Positions 61,525-64,000 of a DNA stretch of 64,000 nucleotides are shown here, in pieces. The notes below the pieces were generated by a model that was given only the letters and a program-made list of their open reading frames with translations, was not told the origin of the DNA and did not search any database. The stretch is from assembly GCA_947577185.1 (NCBI GenBank), contig CANPUE010000009.1, forward strand, positions 1 to 64,000, written 5' to 3'. Made by a program: the position numbers and the translations under genes. Origin of the DNA: an uncultured Lachnospiraceae bacterium (GTDB lineage: Bacteria; Bacillota; Clostridia; Lachnospirales; Lachnospiraceae). How positions within the stretch are numbered: position 1 is the first letter of the stretch; each line of letters starts with the position of its first letter.

Positions 61525-62886
61525 TCAATTTTGTTCATTCGTTATCTGCAAAATTCTTTCCATATCTGAGATCAGTTCTCTTGAATAATTTTCTGCTTCA
61601 TAATAAAGACGTTCCGCTTCCATAAAAGATTTACTGTTAATGGCATTCATCACATCTACGCCGTATGTATGGAATTTACGGTGTTTTGGACCAAGTCCTT
61701 CCCAGATCGGACCAACACCCGGTATTCTTGGCGTCATGGCATAATAAAAATGTCCGAATCCACACTTGGTGGAATCAATCTGTAAGGGTGAGATTTTTCT
61801 TTCACTTACCATTTTGCGGAGATTGCCAAGCCATGCATGATGTGAAGAGATGGCGCTTTTCATATATTGTGCAAACTCTGTATTCTTTAACTGGTAAAAA
61901 TCATCCTGCGTCATATTGCCCATCTGTTTAACGGTCTCATCGAGCGTTTTTTCGATATCGACTACCGGCATGGCGGCTTCCTGTAATTCCTGTCCGACCT
62001 GACGCATGAAATCGGTGCTGTCCCTTAACTGGTTTTCCATTTCGGACATGGAACTGCTGATTTCTTCGCTGACAGCCGCGATGGAACTGATCGATTCGGT
62101 TACTTTGGAAACATGCTGTTTGCTTTCATCATTGAGTGCCCATATATTGTTGATCCGGTCGGACATAGAGTCAAGTGACTGAATCGTGTTTGTGGAGCTT
62201 TGGACGCTTTTCTGGGAAGCGTTTTTCATGTTGTCCACAAAAGTACTCATATCCCGTGTCAGTTTCTGTGTTTCTTCAGCGAGAGAACGTATCTCATTAG
62301 CGACTACGGAGAATCCCTTTCCCGCATCTCCGGCTCTGGAAGCTTCTACGGAAGCATTGAGGGCCAGAATATTTGTCTGCAGGGAAATGGAGTCGATTCC
62401 TGCGATGACGGCATTCATCTGGTTGATGATATTGATGAGTTCATCCATATCCTGCTTCATTTCACGGGAGATCGCGATCGTCTCGGCGGAAAGTTCTTTA
62501 ATCGTCGTTAATTCGGTCTGTCCGGCATCTATTTTACGGAACACTTCTTCGGCCTCTCCAGAAACTTCGATGATGGTATTGGTCATTTCTTCGTGCTGAT
62601 TGTTTGTGTGTCCGCCTCCGACAGAAGCGCCAAAAATAGTTTCTGTAGCTTTTGACACTTTGCGGGAGATATCCATTATTTTTTCTGTCTGGTGCTGCAT
62701 TGTCAGGTCAAGAGAACTGATCTGCATGACTGCTTTGATATTTTTTTCAAAAACCTCTGCAAACTGCTGTCTGCCCCGAAGGAGTCTGGTATAGATCCTG
62801 TTGATCTCAGGGTCACGCGTATAGTCGGTTTCTTTTAATTCTGACATTGCCCGCATAAGCGCCATTTTCCTTTTTCTCATTGCCAT
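61525..62886 (-). CDS. cytosolic chemoreceptor with CZB zinc domain
   Basis: A 453-residue chemoreceptor without membrane segments. The MCP signalling domain (about 60-310) has the hairpin tip [22 protein letters not shown]-terminal chemoreceptor zinc-binding (CZB) domain (about 345-450) shows the expected ligands: [18 protein letters not shown] and KHRKFHTYG, i.e. three His and one Cys. CZB domains bind zinc and sense hypochlorite or zinc in other bacteria. No che genes are in the window. Confidence 0.9.
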   Translation of the reverse strand: MAMRKRKMALMRAMSELKETDYTRDPEINRIYTRLLRGRQQFAEVFEKNIKAVMQISSLDLTMQHQTEKIMDISRKVSKATETIFGASVGGGHTNNQHEEMTNTIIEVSGEAEEVFRKIDAGQTELTTIKELSAETIAISREMKQDMDELINIINQMNAVIAGIDSISLQTNILALNASVEASRAGDAGKGFSVVANEIRSLAEETQKLTRDMSTFVDNMKNASQKSVQSSTNTIQSLDSMSDRINNIWALNDESKQHVSKVTESISSIAAVSEEISSSMSEMENQLRDSTDFMRQVGQELQEAAMPVVDIEKTLDETVKQMGNMTQDDFYQLKNTEFAQYMKSAISSHHAWLGNLRKMVSERKISPLQIDSTKCGFGHFYYAMTPRIPGVGPIWEGLGPKHRKFHTYGVDVMNAINSKSFMEAERLYYEAENYSRELISDMERILQITNEQN

Positions 62887-63099
62887 TTCCTTATCCTCTT
62901 TACTTTCTTTTGATTTTGCTGAAAAAAATATTATACTTTATATCATACGTGATTTTCAGGTTTTTGCAAGTCTTTTTACAATTGGAAGATGAGGAAAATG
63001 ATGGGATGGCGGTTTATGCATTTTTTGAAAGGTAAATGGTCGTTTTTGCATAGTTTGCGAAATATATTGCTTAGAATACATCGTCAATATATCCTATAA

Positions 63100-63183
63100 T
63101 CAAGAACATAGAGGTGAAAGAAATATACAATATCCACAAAAAAAGTGACAGGTTGAAAAATCAAAGATTTTTCAACCGACAAT
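63100..63183 (+). other. intergenic stretch with a hairpin
   Basis: No gene. It holds a perfect 12-bp inverted repeat with a 3-nt loop (63151-63162 with 63166-63177, GGTTGAAAAATC/GATTTTTCAACC). The region 62887-63100 upstream is AT-rich and should contain the minus-strand chemoreceptor promoter (TATAAT on that strand near 62931). Confidence 0.5.
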
Positions 63184-63272
63184 TTGAGTCAGAGCCGGGG
63201 ATATGCCATGATCGCAGTCTGAAGTTTGAGATTTCCGACGCGAGTCATCGCAGTAAACTGCTCTGACATGGA
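63184..63272 (+). repeat. Dispersed mini-element with inverted ends, copy B
   Basis: The first 29 bases equal 7007-7035. It is bounded by GTCAGAGC (63188-63195) and GCTCTGAC (63260-63267), giving an ~80-bp unit with 8-bp terminal inverted repeats. A shortened copy is at 44334-44374. Confidence 0.65.
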
Positions 63273-63303
63273 AGATCAGGTTGTTCAGAGGGAGGAGATT
63301 TTT

Positions 63304-64000
63304 ATGGCGAAGAGCAAAACGTCCGTGCCCGCGGTGAGGACGAAAACCACATGGAAAAATGCCTTGAAACGTGACTGGCAGCTATATCTGCTGATACTGG
63401 TGCCGCTGGTGCTGGTATTTGTATTCAGTTATGCGGCATATCCGGGACTGCGGATGGTGTTTATGAATTATAAACCGGCGAAGGGCTATGCAGGTAGTGA
63501 ATGGGTAGGCCTCGATATTTTCAGAAAGATTTTTAAGGATGCAGATTTTCTGCGCGCTCTGCGAAACTCTCTTGTCTTTAATTTTCTGGATCTGATCATT
63601 GGTACGCCGGTCCCGATCCTGTTGGCGCTGCTTCTCAATGAGCTGCGTTATCCTAAATTCAAGAAATTGTCGCAGACGATCCTTTATCTGCCGCATTTTC
63701 TTTCCTGGGCGATCATCGGCAGCGTTGCATATCAGCTTTTTAAACCGAGCAGCGGTCTGATCAATGTCCTGATTATGAATATGGGAAATGAACCGGTTCC
63801 GTTTTTGACAGAAAAATGGCATTGGGCAGTCACCTATCTCCTGATCGGTGTATGGCAGACGATGGGCTGGGGCACGATCATGTATCTTGCCGGCATTACG
63901 AGTATCAGCGGTGAATTATATGAGGCGGCCATGATAGACGGCGCCGGCAGATGGAAACGTATGTGGCATATTACACTCCCGGGAATCAAACCAACGATCA
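63304..64000 (+). CDS. LplB-type sugar ABC permease (partial)
   Basis: Open from ATG 63304 (GGGAGGAG upstream) through the window end, so the 3' part is missing; 232 codons are visible. The N-terminal helix (QLYLLILVPLVLVFVFSYAAY) follows a Lys-rich cytoplasmic start, with WVGLDIFRKIF, LYLPHFLSWAIIG and the EAA-loop YEAAMIDGAGRWKRMWHITLP. This is the LplB/YtcP group of binding-protein-dependent permeases for oligosaccharides. Genes for a second permease and a binding protein are expected beyond the window. Confidence 0.9.
   Translation, partial: MAKSKTSVPAVRTKTTWKNALKRDWQLYLLILVPLVLVFVFSYAAYPGLRMVFMNYKPAKGYAGSEWVGLDIFRKIFKDADFLRALRNSLVFNFLDLIIGTPVPILLALLLNELRYPKFKKLSQTILYLPHFLSWAIIGSVAYQLFKPSSGLINVLIMNMGNEPVPFLTEKWHWAVTYLLIGVWQTMGWGTIMYLAGITSISGELYEAAMIDGAGRWKRMWHITLPGIKPTI

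Overview
The window reads as a chromosomal segment of an anaerobic, low- to mid-GC Firmicute, most likely a gut Lachnospiraceae. The basis is gene content and sequence style: a VanG-type ligase cluster, an FtsA-like 838-residue protein beside coaE and polA, a UPF0210/ACT pair, an HPr-like domain of the type common in Lachnospiraceae, many MATE and half-ABC exporters, GGAGG ribosome sites and TTGACA-17-TATAAT promoters. No rRNA or CRISPR array is visible. One tRNA-Leu(CAA) lies on the minus strand.

Layout. 1-7.1 kb is an accessory patch: small unknown genes, an acyltransferase, a truncated acyltransferase, a very AT-rich membrane protein gene between two copies of a ~117-bp repeat, and a large internally duplicated lipoprotein behind a palindromic promoter. 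7.2-12.8 kb is a vanG-type cluster (vanR, vanS, terminator, vanW, vanG, a short serine-acetyltransferase-like gene, a soluble racemase). It has no vanXY/vanY gene. The racemase carries Asn where alanine racemases carry the substrate-selecting Tyr, which fits D-serine production. 12.9-18.1 kb is a polyol/sugar operon: ROK repressor, Zn dehydrogenase, GPH symporter, and a PfkB sugar kinase fused to a Crh-like HPr domain. 18.3-29.0 kb holds a repeat-bearing lipoprotein, four consecutive half-ABC exporters, a Mef-like MFS pump behind a possible leader peptide, and a TetR regulator.

29-47 kb: a lipoprotein; a dCache-type chemoreceptor; mntP behind a yybP-ykoY manganese riboswitch; a two-component system next to a Bce-like ABC transporter, both preceded by the same TGTAAC-N7-TGTTAT motif; a MATE pump; a BlaI-type repressor with a hybrid M56-M23 (BlaR1 plus LytM) protein; an iron-sulfur aldo/keto reductase; a TSUP permease; a membrane-anchored trigger-factor-like isomerase; and a Cys-rich protein. 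47-64 kb: tRNA-Leu beside a duplicated 3' end, a GH25 lysozyme with cell-wall-binding repeats, then conserved genes (polA, coaE, FtsA-like, WalJ-like, ACT, UPF0210), two MATE pumps around a DtxR/MntR regulator, a cytosolic zinc-binding (CZB) chemoreceptor, and the start of an LplB-type sugar ABC permease cut by the window end.

The genes suggest a cell well equipped against cell-envelope stress: altered D-Ala-D-Ser precursors, a Bce-like peptide detoxification module, a BlaI/M56-M23 envelope sensor and several exporters. The best candidates for something undescribed are the vanG cluster with an acetyltransferase in the usual vanXY position, the kinase-HPr fusion, the M56-M23 fusion, and a ~80-bp mini-element with GTCAGAGC inverted ends that recurs in the window.
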